Below, in pieces: positions 1 through 12,688 of a stretch of 64,000 bases of DNA; the first letter of the stretch is position 1; every line of letters begins with the position of its first letter. The translations under genes and the position numbers were made by a program. The notes beneath the pieces were generated by a model. The model did no database searches, was not told the DNA's origin, and saw nothing but the letters and a program-made list of their open reading frames with translations. The stretch comes from Kalmusia sp. IMI 367209 (lineage: Eukaryota > Ascomycota > Dothideomycetes > Pleosporales > Didymosphaeriaceae), in NCBI GenBank assembly GCA_027946365.1, contig JAPEUQ010000002.1, positions 2,294,001 through 2,358,000 on the forward strand, in the 5' to 3' direction.

Positions 1-1224
1 CATTGTACCAGATTTGCAGTGGAAGGTGTAACAGCCAAAAAGGATAGTAAATGATAAAATAGTAGTAATTCCTCTCCTACTTTATAACTTAAGAAGGCGT
101 GTAAAAGAGAGTAATATAAAGGGTTTATATAAGTTTATTAAATTAATCTAATAAGATTATCTAAGTAAGGCTTAGCATATACTCTAATTAAAAGTTATTC
201 AACTTAAATAAGAGAGAGGATATAGTATATATATTATCCGTTAAGGATAAGCCTATTATAGTAGTAACTATATTAAGTTATAGTCTTCCCTCCGTTAATA
301 AATTATTATAAATAGTAATCTCTTTATAATATTCTCCTTCTTCTCTACTAAGCTAAGTACGCCGCATAAACTATATAATCTTATATTAATAACTACTATT
401 TATATATTATCTAGCTTCTACTTTATCTATAAAAAAATATATATATCGAAATTAATCTTACTACCTAACTATCTACTACTACCAGTCCTACTATCTTTTC
501 TATAAATAATAACGTATATATTAGAGCCCTTATAGATTCTATATAATATATATATAGAGTTTAATTAGAGATAGCTATATTATATAAAGATTATAGAATT
601 ATTTACCTAGTCTATAAAATACTTAAAAGGTAGTATAAAGAGGGTAGTAGAAGACTCTATATTTAAATATAAAGTAGATGCTTGAGGTATATAAACTAAA
701 GTAAATAGTAATAGTAAACCTAAAGAATATAGATATAGTTACCTCTAATAGATATATAGTACTATTATAGGGATAAGAGCTTTAGGGTATTATACGCTAG
801 AGTAAGTACTAAAGGTGCCGTTCTAGTAATAGAAAATAATAACTAAAGTTTATCTATAAATTATTAGATAATAAGAGCGTTACCTAGATATATAAGATCC
901 TCCTTAGTATAGTAAGGTTAGACTAGGTATACTACTTAAATAGTAATAGTAATAAGGTAGTAGATATCTAAGTTATTATATATAGAATAAGTAAACTTTT
1001 TTTTAAATATAGAGCTTATAGTAGTTTTATATATTTTTAGGTTATAAAGGTGCTTAAGTAAGTAAAGCTTAAGCTATTATAAAATTAAATAGCTATATAG
1101 ACTAGATTTAGTCGCTAGATTAAAGTGACTATTAATAAAGTCTATATTAACATTAAATATAAAAGGATTTAGAAGATTTTAAAAAGATAACTAATACTAT
1201 TCTAAGGGAACTAGTATTACGGCC
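1..1224 (-). repeat. Unclassified interspersed repeat U, copy 1
   Basis: This AT-rich stretch is the reverse complement of 47427-48660. Matching landmarks include the end motif AGGGAACTAGT..CGGCC (1206-1224 here, reverse-complemented at 47427-47445) and the shared segment around 830-980. No terminal inverted repeat or LTR is visible. All frames carry many stop codons, consistent with RIP. I could not assign it to a family. The first 40 or so bases are less AT-rich than what follows, so the left edge may be just outside U. A non-LTR retrotransposon or a decayed DNA transposon are both possible. Confidence 0.5.
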
Positions 1225-1663
1225 TTCTTATTCTATTTTAGATAATATTCCTACCTTATATAATAATAATAATAATAATAATAAGTATTTAGTTAATTAA
1301 AAGATATAGTTCTAGTAAATAGATAAAAATAATAAATAAACTTTTATAAAGCTTTTTTAATTAGTTAAAGCTAGACTTAAATAATTATAAGCTATAAACT
1401 TTATAGTAGATAAAGATAATACTATACTATAAAAATTATAAAGAAAATCTTAATTATTTTAAAATTCTTAGTCTCAATTACTAGAAATAGTAAGATAGTA
1501 AAATAGTAATATTACTATTTTTCTTAATAGTAAATAGTAATAGTAAATAGTAATATATAAAATAGTAATATAGTAATAGTAATATAGTAAGATCTTACTA
1601 ATACTATATAGTAATACTAAGTAATACTAAGTAATATTTAATTACTATTTTTTTGTAACACTG
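1225..1663. mobile_element. Right end of a hAT element (left part cut by U1 and the window edge)
   Basis: The segment ends in TTTTGTAACACTG, the inverted form of the CAGTGTTGCAAA start of the other hAT elements here, and is rich in AGTAAT/AGTAATACT subterminal repeats like theirs. The left half is missing or outside the window because U1 occupies 1-1224. A (TAA)n microsatellite lies at about 1258-1283. No coding potential is seen. Confidence 0.55.
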
Positions 1664-1841
1664 TCTTATACCATAGAATATATAGGATCCTATAGTATAG
1701 TTATATAATATTAGCTAACTATAAGCTATCCTATAGCTTAGCGTGGGATATTATAGAATATTACTTAATTATAGTAAGTAAGGGTCGTCATAAGTAACTA
1801 ATTCTTATATGGGATCCTAAATTCTAATACTTCGCTAGTAT
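1664..1841 (-). repeat. Fragment of Gypsy-Y LTR
   Basis: The stretch matches, in reverse complement, the first half of the LTR at 17841-18227. Shared landmarks are the ATAGGATCCTATAG-type block, the TATAGCTTAGCGTGGGATATTATAGAATATTACTTAATTATA-like region, and the GGATCCTAAATTCTAATA end. It abuts the hAT end on the left and a transposase relic on the right, so it is a scrap left by nested insertion. Boundaries are approximate. Confidence 0.5.
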
Positions 1842-3047
1842 TACGCTCTCTACCTATCCTCTTAGTAATTAAGTCCTGTACTTCCCTAACTATTAGGGTC
1901 TCCTCTATCTAAATATATTTATATTTTCTTAATTAATATTTTATAAGCTTATTAATTATACTTTATATATATGTCTACCCCTCTTATAATAATACTATAT
2001 TATATATAATCTACTACGCGTCTTTACTTAACTATCTAATCTTTTTATCTAATAAATTTATAAAGGACCTAGGATAGTTTTAGATTCTCTATTAAATAAA
2101 TATAGACTATACTTTAATTTTATATATATTATATAGTATCTACGCCTTCTATATACCCTATATTAGTAATAATAGTGTTAAAGTTTATAACCTTATATTA
2201 AGCTTTAATAGAATAGCTTCTAGATTATATAAAACTAGTCTAGTATCTCTAAAGTCTATCTTAATATTTTCTACTATTAAAGATTATTTAAAAGCTAGCT
2301 TAAATGCTTAGAGAAAGGTTTCCTTACTAATAAAATATATATAGTTATATACTAAGGCTAAGATCTAGTCACTATATCTACACTTTAATAACACGAAGTA
2401 ACTAATATTAAGAGGCTATAGTAAATATAATAAATATAGAGATATATAGTAAAGAATAATATTCTTCTCTTTATAAAAATTCTAAAATTTAAGTAAGCTA
2501 TAGCTCTTATATCTATTAATTATAAATAGTTAATATATATCTATAACGTTTACCTTTATATACTTATTAAAGTGCTCTAACTAGGTAAAAGTAAACTAGT
2601 TATTTATCTAGCTATTAGGACTTACTTTAAGGACCTAATTACGTAGTAGGTCTTTAAACTATATATTAATAAGCACGCTACCCATAAAGATAATAAAGGG
2701 TAGAAGTAGATAATCTATAACTTTAATATCTTAGATAATAATAATCTACTTATAGTTACCTAGCTAAATATCTTCTTTTTCTAACTATTTCTAAACTAGT
2801 AATAATCGTTTATAATAAAATCTTATCTATTATAAACCTAGTTTTATTAAAGTTATAAATATTATTATTTATAATCCTCTATTTCTATTTTATCTCTTAT
2901 ATTAAGTTAAACTAGCGCTAGATGGCCATAGGATCTTCATAGACAGCTTACTAATAGTTATATAGATAGTTCTAATACTTTTAGAGCTTAGAAGTCTACT
3001 TAATAAAGTTATTAACTTAGTTTTTACTAATAGGGTTACTATCTATC
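1842..3047 (-). pseudogene. Fot1/pogo-type transposase relic
   Basis: This region is the reverse complement of about 43850-45130, the body of the Fot1-type element at 43489-45330. The alignment runs from TTCGCTAGTATTACGCTCTC near 1842 to the AATAGGGTTACTA block near 3035. Its own terminal inverted repeats are absent. The reading frame is full of stops. It is cut on the right by the Copia element at 3048. Related elements encode a DDE_1 transposase that moves the DNA by cut-and-paste into TA sites. Confidence rests on the comparison inside this window. Confidence 0.55.
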
Positions 3048-3393
3048 ATAGATATAAGGCTCTAAGTTAAACTTTAAGTAACGGAACGATTATAATCGAA
3101 AAATCCTAATAATCTAAAATACTAAACGCTTAGAGTTTTATAATTAAAAGATTTTATAATTTATAAATTCTATCTATTTAGCTTATATTTTTATGTAGTA
3201 ATCTAATCAATTCACTTATTAAAAAATAGTAATCTAATATTAACTTTATAGTTATAAGCCTAGCGTTTTAGGATATAAAAAAGTTCTCTCTATATACTTT
3301 AGACGTTAAGGATTACTATATTTCTTTATTACTCTAATCTTAAAGATTCTAATTAACTCTTTTATTTATAAAAATAACTAATGTGGCGATTCC
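3048..3393 (+). repeat. Left LTR of the Copia-type element
   Basis: It aligns along its length with 4663-5007. Both copies start with ATAGATATAAGGCTCTAAG and share the AAATACTAAACGCTTAGAG block and the TAGTAATCTRATCAATTCRC block. Part of the latter also resembles the solo LTR at 46923-47142, so the two families are related. Exact ends are uncertain by a few bases. Confidence 0.65.
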
Positions 3394-4662
3394 GTTTATC
3401 CTCTACTATTTTCTAGGACCTTACCTTTTATATTAATATAGTATTGAAAGCTCGTTTAAAGAAGATAAGGATCTAGTATCTTAGCTTAAATAATATACTA
3501 TATATAGGAACTATAGAATAGAGTATTATTTTAGCTAAGCTAAGTTATAAATATAACCTTATATTTTTAGAATATAAACTAATCCTCTACTATCTATTAA
3601 TAATAAATATAAGGCGATCAGCTAAACGCTAAATAATATATAATATATTAAAAATAAATAGTAAAAAGCTTTAGTATTAATACTCTAGTCATCTAGATCT
3701 AAAAGTATTAAAAGCCTTAGTCTATAGTATATATAACGTACGAATTAAAGGGATTATATAATTAAACTATAAATATTACGTAACTATCTATACTATATAG
3801 ATAATCTTAAGATAACTAAAGAAAAGATTATCTAGATCTTTTATAGGATCTTCTAAAATCTATTTAATATATCTATAGAACGATTGAATGAGAACTAGTT
3901 ATTAATTATAAAAGAAGAGTTTAGTAGGAAGATCTATAATAATAACCTCTAAGTAAAAATAATTATAGAAATTATAATAATAATTAAAAGTTTTATAAAT
4001 ATATTATAATAAAATATAAGTTTATTATTATTATAATCTACTAAGATAATAATACTATAATACTATTATAAAAGGAGATTAAGATATAAGATCTAGGTAA
4101 AATAAAAGGTATAGAGATTAATTAACTATCATCTTATATATATAAGCTAAATGGTACGCCGGAAAGAGTAGAATAAGAAATTATAATAAAAGCTATTAAA
4201 ATAAGAATAGAAGTAAATCTTTCTATTAAACTATAGCCTAAGATTATAGATATAATAGTATAGCTTTATAGAATAAATATTTTTATTACTTATAGCCTTT
4301 AATCTCTAAACGAAGTACTAGATAGTTAATTTTAATAATATTTTTAATATTATAAGTCTATAACTATAAGAACTATAATAACTAATCTATATCTAGACTA
4401 AAGTAGAATCTTTATCTATAACTATTATATATATCCTTTAAATAGGGAGCGCGCAGTAGGGCGTAATAGATAAGGATTTTAAAGTAAATCTAAGAGCTTA
4501 TATTAGATATCTAATAGAATATAGAGCTTTTAATATCTATAAAATATAGATTCTAATACTTAATTAGATAATTATAATATATAACGTTACGTTTAATAAA
4601 AATCTATTCTATAAAGAGACTTCTAATAAGGAGATTCTAAAAGAAGAAATAGAGAAGATATT

Positions 4663-5007
4663 ATAGATATAAGGCTCTAAGTCGAACTTTAAGTAACGAA
4701 ATAATCACGATTTAAAAAAATCCTAATAATCTAAAATACTAAACGCTTAGAGTTTTATAATTAAAAGATCTTATAATCTATAAATTCTATTTATCTGGCT
4801 TATATTTTTATATAGTAATCTGATCAATTCGCTTACTAAAAATAATAATCTAATATTAACTTTATAGTTATAAGCCTAGCTTTAGGATATAGGAAAGTTT
4901 TCTCTATATACTTTAGATATTAAGGATTACTATATTTCTTTACCACTCTAATCTTAAAGATCCCAGATTAATTCTTCTATTTATAAAAATAACTAATATA
5001 GTAATCC
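4663..5007 (+). repeat. Right LTR of the Copia-type element
   Basis: Direct repeat of 3048-3393, almost equal in length. The differences are dominated by C/T and G/A changes, as expected if RIP acted on two initially identical LTRs. Confidence 0.65.
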
Positions 5008-5315
5008 TAGTAGGAAAGTATTAGCTTATAGATTATATAAGCTAGCCCTACTAGTACGTATAGCTCCAATTCTACGCTAAAAACTATAGAGTATAAAATT
5101 AAGTAGACTTAGACATTTATAACGCTAAAATAATTAATAATATAATACTAGTATATCTAAGTTAATTAATAAACGCCTCTAATAAGTAGCTAAAAAGTTA
5201 TAATCTTAAGCTTACTAAGTATAAATTATAAATGACGGAATAGTTAATATTTATATTAAGAGTATAAAATATCTAGAACTAGGTCTATACTATAGTATCT
5301 CTAATCTCCTTATAT
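5008..5315. other. AT-rich stretch without recognisable feature
   Basis: About 300 bp between the Copia element and the repeat at 5316. No open frame, terminal repeat or match to other parts of the window was seen. Confidence 0.4.
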
Positions 5316-5442
5316 TATAGGCTAGCCCTAGAAGTATTATGTTGTAGGTGCTAATTGAAAGGTATGAATTCTAGCTAAGGTAGAAAAAGGGGAAAAAGGA
5401 GAGGTTCTCCACTTAAGTAGATGTTCTCTCCTTACTAATCCT
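5316..5442. repeat. Putative Gypsy-Z terminal repeat, low-coordinate copy
   Basis: A 127 bp direct repeat of 41357-41483, nearly identical and sharing GCTAGYCCTAGAAGTATTAT, GGTATGAATTCTAGCTAAGG and TTCTCTCCTTACTAA. Here it lies against the 3' (low-coordinate) end of Gypsy-Z copy A. The partner lies at the 5' end of copy B. That position suggests LTR sequence, but canonical TG..CA ends are not clear. Confidence 0.5.
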
Positions 5443-8400
5443 TTACTAAGGCTAGGGCGTAGCTCTAGCCTATTATATATCCTCCTTATCTTCTCTTAAA
5501 TTGTATAATATTATTCTTAAATCACTTACTATTATCCCTTCTTTTTCTTTAATATTTACTTTTTATAGTATTTATTACTCTTTTATACTAGTGTATAAGC
5601 TTATTTACCGTGGCGTTTGTTTCTTTTACCTTAGTATACTTAGTATTATCTATCTAGCTAGATTTCTTACTATTATTTTATTATACTAGTATATAAACTT
5701 ATTTATTATAGTATTCTTTATCTTTATCTTAGTGTACGTAGTATTATCCGTCTAATTATATCTTTTACCCTTTTTATTATTATGGTGGTATATTATCTTA
5801 TTTTATTATAATATTCCTCTTTTCCCTTAGTTATTTATAACGTTATCTAAGTAATTATATATCTACCTTATATATCTTTTTATTTTATAGGTGTGTTGTG
5901 ATTCGTTACGTTATTATTATAGATAATAATTAAGTTATTATAGTACTATATTTAAAGCGTTAGGATGTCCCTCTATTCTATTAACTTTCTCTTTCTTCTT
6001 TTTACTATATCCTTTTTATATTTTCTCTAGTTTCTTATCTTCTTTAATCTCTTTTTAACTACTTCGTTTTATATTAGTTTTATCTCTATACTATAAAGTT
6101 TCCTCTTTTATTCTATCTCTTAGTTCTTTTACTAGTCTTTTTACTTTTTCTAGTCCTACTTTACTTTATATTAGATCTCTAGTATTATAGTTTCTTCCCG
6201 CCCTTTAGGTAATCTAAATAGGCTTACTAATAGTACTACTTTAGTAGGTCTTAGGGGTTATAGTAGTGGTAATGAGGATAATAATCTAGATTAATCTAAA
6301 TACTATATTTATCTACTCTACTCTTATAAGCTTAATACTAATAACTCTCTAGATAAACTCTTTAATTATATTTCTATAAAAGGTGAGCCTCCGTCAGTTC
6401 TAAGTTACCTATAAAGTAGTATAAGATCTCTATAGTTATAAAGCCTATCTTAGGTATTACGTCTATAAAGTAAATCTTCTAGCGAATCTATAGGGTTATA
6501 CTTAAAATTATTTAATATTCTAGTCTAGTGATAGAGCCTATCTTTAATCTAGTTATTTTACTTCTACTTCATTTTATCCTTATTTCTTTTTAGTACTCTA
6601 TATTATCTATTTTATCTACTAGCTATTTGACGAAGCGGCGTCGTATTATATAAAAGTTAATTTTATAAGGATAGCTTTAAAGAGGAATTTATTAATACTA
6701 TATCTAGTAATCTTTATACTAAGTATATTAGTCGTTTAAAAGCGCCGGGACATTTAAGTAAATATTCTTATTTCTAGGCTATAGTATTATACTAATAATT
6801 CTAGTTATAAGTTATTATAGAGTAAATCCTATAAAGTTTATTATATCTCTAAGGCTACTTACCATTATAATTTAGAGATGTATATTAATTCTCTAGAATT
6901 ATATCACATTCTTCAATAGTGGTTAGAGTATATATATCTATTCTAATATAATAATAACGCTTATATTATTAAATATAGTATTATTAATACTAATTCTTTA
7001 TAATCTACTAAAGATACTTTACCCGTTTTTATACTTAAGTTTTATGAGTATTTACGTTAATATAATACTTACCTTAATACGACTTTATACAATCCTCTTT
7101 TTAGCTAAATCCTAGGTTTTCCTTAGGTCTATATACCTTATTCTAGTCACTCTACGTCTTCTATTAATAATTTACCTAGTAGTATTTTAACTATACCATC
7201 TCTTACTATTATGCTAACTTAAAATTATAGTAATTAGAATTATAATATAGCCTACTTTACCTAAGTATTATAGGTTAGATGTATAATATCTCCTAGTAAC
7301 TATATTATACTAATAAGGATATAAACTAGTATATAGATAAGATTATATATATCTAGTTATAAACTATAATTATTTTATTCAGTCTAATGAATTACCTTAA
7401 GGTGGCGCTAATAAATCTATAAATTAAGGGCGTATTAGAGGTACCGCGCCCTTATCTTATCCTTAATCTATCTTATTCTTATATTACTTTAGTATATTCC
7501 TAAATTATTATTATAATAATTATACTTTACATATATTCTTCTAGTTATTATTATAACTATTATACTTTTTAAGTTAGTGTCTCTATAGCTTTACTTTAGT
7601 TTCTTTAATGATTAGGTAGGTATCTTTATTATTATTTTTAGAGTAGATACCCTCTTCGGTTCGTAGTTATATAAATACTAAGTTAGTTCTTTATTATATT
7701 TTAATATTTCTATTATAATATTATAGTATATTACTTTAATCTTTTCTTTAGGCCGTTATTATTTTAGGCGTCCTCTATAGGGTTTTAAACTAGTCTAGCC
7801 TGCTTCCGTATCTACTATATTATTAAGTAGAACTTATATTAATATAGTCTATTCTAACTATTTTACTAGAGTTTATTAGCCTCCTCTTTATATATTTTAT
7901 ATTTTAAGTATTTTCTCTATCTCCTGTTTATATAGGTCTGGATCTTCCTCCTCTAGTCCTAGAGTTAGATCTAGTTATAGATTATATTATATCTAGCTTA
8001 GAAGTAGGTCAGTTACGGCCTACTCTAAAGATCTATATATATAATTTTATAGAGGTTTTTAGGAAGGTCTAGTATTATTATAAATAGTAAAAATATATCT
8101 ACTACTATATATTTTATTTAAAGTTAGTTTAACTTTTTTAAATTAGTTTATTTTAATATTACGTATAAAGAACTAGACCTTATTACCTTTTAGAATTATT
8201 TTACTAGTCTATAGAAGGAGTCTATCCACTCTATAGTTCATTATTAAGTAAATATAATTATAGCTTAGACTAATACTATTTTCTATTTTAGGTAGTTAAG
8301 AAACTGAACTACTTATTCTATAGATATATAGTGGGATTTATCTTCTATAGGGATATATTTAAGTAGGTCTATATAGTATCTATTTAGTAGTAGTATTAAA

Positions 8401-10170
8401 GATATCCTAGTAACACTAAAATTCTAATTATTAAGTATAAGTTAGTAGACTAAAAGGCATTCTATCTAGTTATCTTATTTAAAGTTTACTATTATTTATA
8501 AAACTATTTATATTTCTTAGTTTAAACGCTCCGTGCCGCCATTAGTCTAGGGTAGTAGGTGGTAGATAATAGCTATTTAATATCTACTTTTTTTATAGAG
8601 TATAGTTTAGAATTTTCCTAATTAATCTAATTCTCTATTAGTAATAATTAAGCTAGGAATCTATAGAATTACTACTATATATCTTAGAAGTATTCTATGT
8701 AATCTTTAGTCTTTATTAATTTTATTATCTCTAGCTATATAAATTTGGACAGCCGGTCCGTTATTATAAATAGATAATATAGGGTTATGATAAAGGTATA
8801 TAATAGATTTATTATAAAATCTATAGAGATCTAGGACTAATATTGGTTCATGATTAGGAGTAGCTATAGTAGTCCCTATTACTTTCTATAGTTAATATAT
8901 ACTCTAAAGTAGTAATAGTTCTATATATATTTTATTATATCTTATAATATATTATCCTAGTAGTAGTCCTATTATAGTAGCTTAAATATTATATTCTTTT
9001 CTAGATAGCCGGCTATTATTAATTTATACGCCCTCTAGATTAGAGTAGTGGTTAGAGGTTTCCATTTAGGGACCTAGAGTACTCCTCTCTAGAGTATATT
9101 CTTATATATATTAATTATATAATTACTAATCTAGCGTTACGTTTTTATAGCTAAAGGAAAGATATAGTCTCCTATAAATATTATTTTATATTAAATATAA
9201 TACCTATCGTCCATTATTATAGCCCTATTCTATAGTTATTAAAAGTGAGTATTAGTAAAGAGTTAGGTTCTATATAACCTAGCTTACTTTAAGTTTTTAC
9301 TATATAAACGTAAATAATTTATAGATATATAAGTAGTTCTTTAGTTTATTCTCTACGTCCTCCATTCTATTCTCGTTAGCTTAGGGCGTCTAGTTATTCT
9401 ACTTATAAGCTAGACGGTATTAGAGGTAATATTAAAAGTAGATAGTATTTCTAATTATTAATATTATCTTTTACTTAATTTATAGATACGTGTAAAGTAT
9501 TCTAGATTCTTATAGTCTATAAGAATTATAAATGGGTCCTATACGCTAATAAGTTCTAGTTTCACACTACTATATATTATATTATAGTGAGTAGTTCTTT
9601 ATTATAAATTATATAGTTCTATTATACTTATATAAGGCTAGCCGAATGGTAGGTAACTAGATATTAAATCCTTTTTTCTAATTAAGATAGATAATCCTTT
9701 ATTATTCTTCTAGAGTAGTCCGCCTTTAGTCTTATATTCTTTTTAGGATCCTAGAGTACTAGGACTGGCCCTATAATAAATACTATCTTAAGGACGTAGA
9801 AAACTTTATCCTCCCTTTCTATTTAATGGAATGGGGTATCCTTTTTATAAAATAATAAGTAGTTCTATTAATTTAGTAAAGTTCTATAGAAAGTTATAAT
9901 AAAAGTTTATAAATTTAATAAAGCGTTAGACTCCTTATATTATTATAGAGTATTTTTATAGTTATATAACTTAAATCTTTTAGGTCTAGGCGGATGGAGT
10001 CTCCGCCATTATAATATAGTTAAGGTACTTAACTTCCTTTATAATAAACTTATACTTTATTAGATCTAGATTAAGATCTATTTTATAGAGCTATAAAGGA
10101 CTTTCCAAACGTATTTTTAGTATTCTAGTAATAACTTCTCTATATAGATTAGAATATTATCTAGATATAC
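5443..10170 (-). mobile_element. Gypsy-Z copy A, partial Ty3/Gypsy retrotransposon
   Basis: This copy aligns without interruption to the pieces of copy B (18228-19229, 22254-23255, 29244-31985). The minus strand carries a degraded pol. The reverse transcriptase active-site region (YLDDIL type) begins at the right edge, and the integrase lies leftwards, with the VTDRLSK-like core near 8745-8790. Stops are everywhere. The copy ends inside the reverse transcriptase, where the hAT element at 10171 begins, and does not resume beyond that element. It is valuable as the empty-site reference for the insertions in copy B: 6428-6435 for the hAT at 19230, and 7434-7441 for the element at 23256. Confidence 0.7.
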
Positions 10171-11212
10171 CAGTGTTATAAATTTTTAGTAATTACTATA
10201 TAATTAAGATAATTACTAACTTAATTACTAAATCTTAAAATATAATTAGTGTTAGTAATTAGTAATTAAAATTTTTAAAATATAATTAGTAATTAGTAAT
10301 TAGTAATTATCTTAATTATATAGTAATTACTAAATTACTAAATTAGTAATTAAGACTAAAAATATTAAGATAATTAGGTTTTTTTATAAATTTTTAAATT
10401 ATAGTACTATCTTTATCGACTATAAAGTTATAGCTAATATATATAAAAACCTAGCTTATTATAATAAAATATATTAATTATCTAATTATATAAAGAGTTT
10501 TTTTATACTATAATCTAAAACGTCTAGTATATAAATAAAATTACTTTATATTTTAGCTATACTAGTATTATATAGTATATATAAGTTAATCTATTACTAT
10601 AAATAGTAAAGTAGTATAAGATTTAATAAAAATATACTATATAAATAGTAATTAAAATAGTATATAATATCTAAAATATAGATATTATAGAGTACTTTTA
10701 TATAGTTTAAATATAATTTAAATTATAGTACTTACTTATTTAGATATTAAGTTATTTTAATTTTAAAAACTACTACTTTTATAGATAACTCTAAAGAGAC
10801 ATAGAATACTTTTATAAAAAGTATATACTAAAACTAGTATTATAAATAATATAATAAATCTATTTTATATATCTAAAATAATACTTTAGATTAAGCTATA
10901 ATCTATTAGAATTAGTATAATAGTATAACTAGTTAGCTAGAAACTTAATATAATTAAAAAGACTATCCTAAGTATATATCTTCTAAAGACTACTTTAAGA
11001 TACTTTTTAAAAATAATCGAAAACTACTAACTAGAAGTGTTAATTTAATTAGTAAAAATATACTAGTAGGTGATATTAAATATAGTTCTTAGTATAATTT
11101 ATATTATATAAAAATTTTAGTAATTACTCAATTAGATAAGCCAAAATAATTTTTTTAAAAGTTTAAATTTTACTAAACGTTACAATCTAGGGAATGATTA
11201 ATTTTAAAAAAG
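10171..11212 (+). repeat. Left inverted arm of hAT-1
   Basis: Reverse complement of about 15010-16047. Shared blocks include the terminal AGTAATTACTATATAATTAAG run, TAAAACGTCTAGTATATAAA near 10515, and CTAGGGAATGATTAA near 11190. The same arm sequence also makes up most of the shorter hAT at 19230-22245. Confidence 0.8.
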
Positions 11213-12234
11213 TAAAAAAGTAAAAAAGAAAAAGAAAAATAGAGAAAAGTAGTTAACATAATAAAAATAGTAAAAATAATAAAAATAATAAAAGAAAATA
11301 AACTAAAATATAATACTTTAGTCTATATCCATTTTAGATTCCTTCTCTTCTTCTTTTAAGTTTATAGAATCCTCCTTACTATTATCTTTTATAATAATAG
11401 CTATATTATTATCTTTATTACTAGTCTTTCTCTTCTCTTTATAGAGACTAATTTCTTCTAGTGAGTAATAGTCTTTATTAAGAAAATTAATAGTATTAAG
11501 AAAATAAAGATCCTCTTTTAAGAAGAAATCTTTATTATTTTTATAGTCCTCTTTATTAAAGACTTTATCTTTAATAAAGACGACCTCTTTATTATTAATT
11601 ATATTCTTAGCTTTAAAGCTATTAATTAAATCTATAGGACATTAGTATTTATAAAATATAATAAAGTAATACTTACTATAATCTTTAAATAAAATACTTA
11701 AATAGAGTAAATAAGTATTTATTCTTTTAAGAATAGCTCGTTCTTTAGTATTAGGAGTATATAATAGATCTTTATAGTCTAGATCTATTTTATTCTCTTA
11801 ATAAGATCTAGAAATATATTAGTTAGTAATTAATTTATAAAAGATAAAAACTTACTTAAAGTAATTTTAAACTTATTAATATTATAGTACTTAAGCCGTT
11901 TTAAATAGTAAACTATTCTTAAAATATTTAAATATTCTATAATAGTACTATTAGAGCTATCCTTTTAAATTTATTAATTAGAGCTTTTATAGTAGAATCT
12001 ATTTTAGTAGATTTAACTACTAAACTTCTATTAATAGAAGTTCGAATAATATCTTGCGTAGTAAGGCTAGATATAGTAATAAATAGTAGATAACGTAGTA
12101 AATAACGTAGTAGATAGTATAATAGATAAAATACTAAGTAACTTAATAAGTTAAGTTAATAAAAATAATATAGATAATAATAAAGAATTTATATACTACT
12201 TCTATTTTTAAAGATTATTAATTATAAATTGAAA

Positions 12235-12551
12235 ATGGATTTAAACTATAGTAAAGTCCGTATAATTAATAAGAAATGGATTTAAACTATCGTTAAGTCC
12301 GTATATTTAATTAAAAATGGATTTAAACTATAGTAAAGTCCGTATAATTAATAAGAAATGGATTTAAACTATAGTAAAGTCCGTATAATTAATAAGAAAT
12401 GGATTTAAACTATAATTAAGTCCGTGTATTTAATAAGAAATGGATTTAAACTATAGTAAAGTCCGTATAATTAATAAGAAATGGATTTAAACTATAGTAA
12501 AGTCCGTGTATTTAATTTAAAACGGATTTAAACTATACTAAAGTCCGTAAT
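12235..12551. repeat. Eight-copy 41-bp tandem repeat upstream of the hAT-1 transposase
   Basis: Units start at 12235, 12276, 12317, 12358, 12399, 12440, 12481 and 12522, exactly 41 bp apart. The core is ATGGATTTAAACTATAGTAA followed by AGTCCGTATAATTAATAAGA. Each unit holds an imperfect inverted repeat (GGATTTA..TAAAGTCC). The array ends about 140 bp before the transposase start codon. Transposase binding or promoter function is possible but inferred only from position. Confidence 0.85.
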
Positions 12552-12688
12552 AAATTTATAATAAAGACTTTAAACTTTTTTAAGTTAAGAATATAAATAT
12601 AATACTTCATAACTAGTAAAAGTAAAAGTAAAAGTCTTTTAAATTATTTACTATACTATCTATCTATCTTTATCTATCTTTTTATAAC

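Larger units (their letters stand above)
3048..5007 (+). mobile_element. Short Copia-type LTR retrotransposon, RIP-degraded
   Basis: Two direct repeats of about 345 bp (3048-3393 and 4663-5007) flank a 1.27 kb interior. In the interior, around 4150-4660, the plus strand reads as the C-terminal part of a Copia integrase and the adjoining linker. An NGTPER-like stretch is followed by an SLNEVLDS-like stretch, then an IEYRAFNIYKI..NVTFNKNLF-type segment that is usual in Copia polyproteins. Stops replace Gln and Trp codons. The element is far shorter than a full Copia (about 5 kb), so most of gag, RT and RNase H is missing. Differences between the LTRs are nearly all C/T or G/A. Confidence 0.65.

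Noticed and set aside
5501..5689. 62-codon open frame on the plus strand
   Set aside because: It lies in degraded Gypsy-Z, antisense to pol, and is only a chance gap between stops with Ile/Tyr/Leu-rich translation.
12235..12551. CRISPR-like array
   Set aside because: The whole 41-bp unit repeats without variable spacers, and the genome is fungal.
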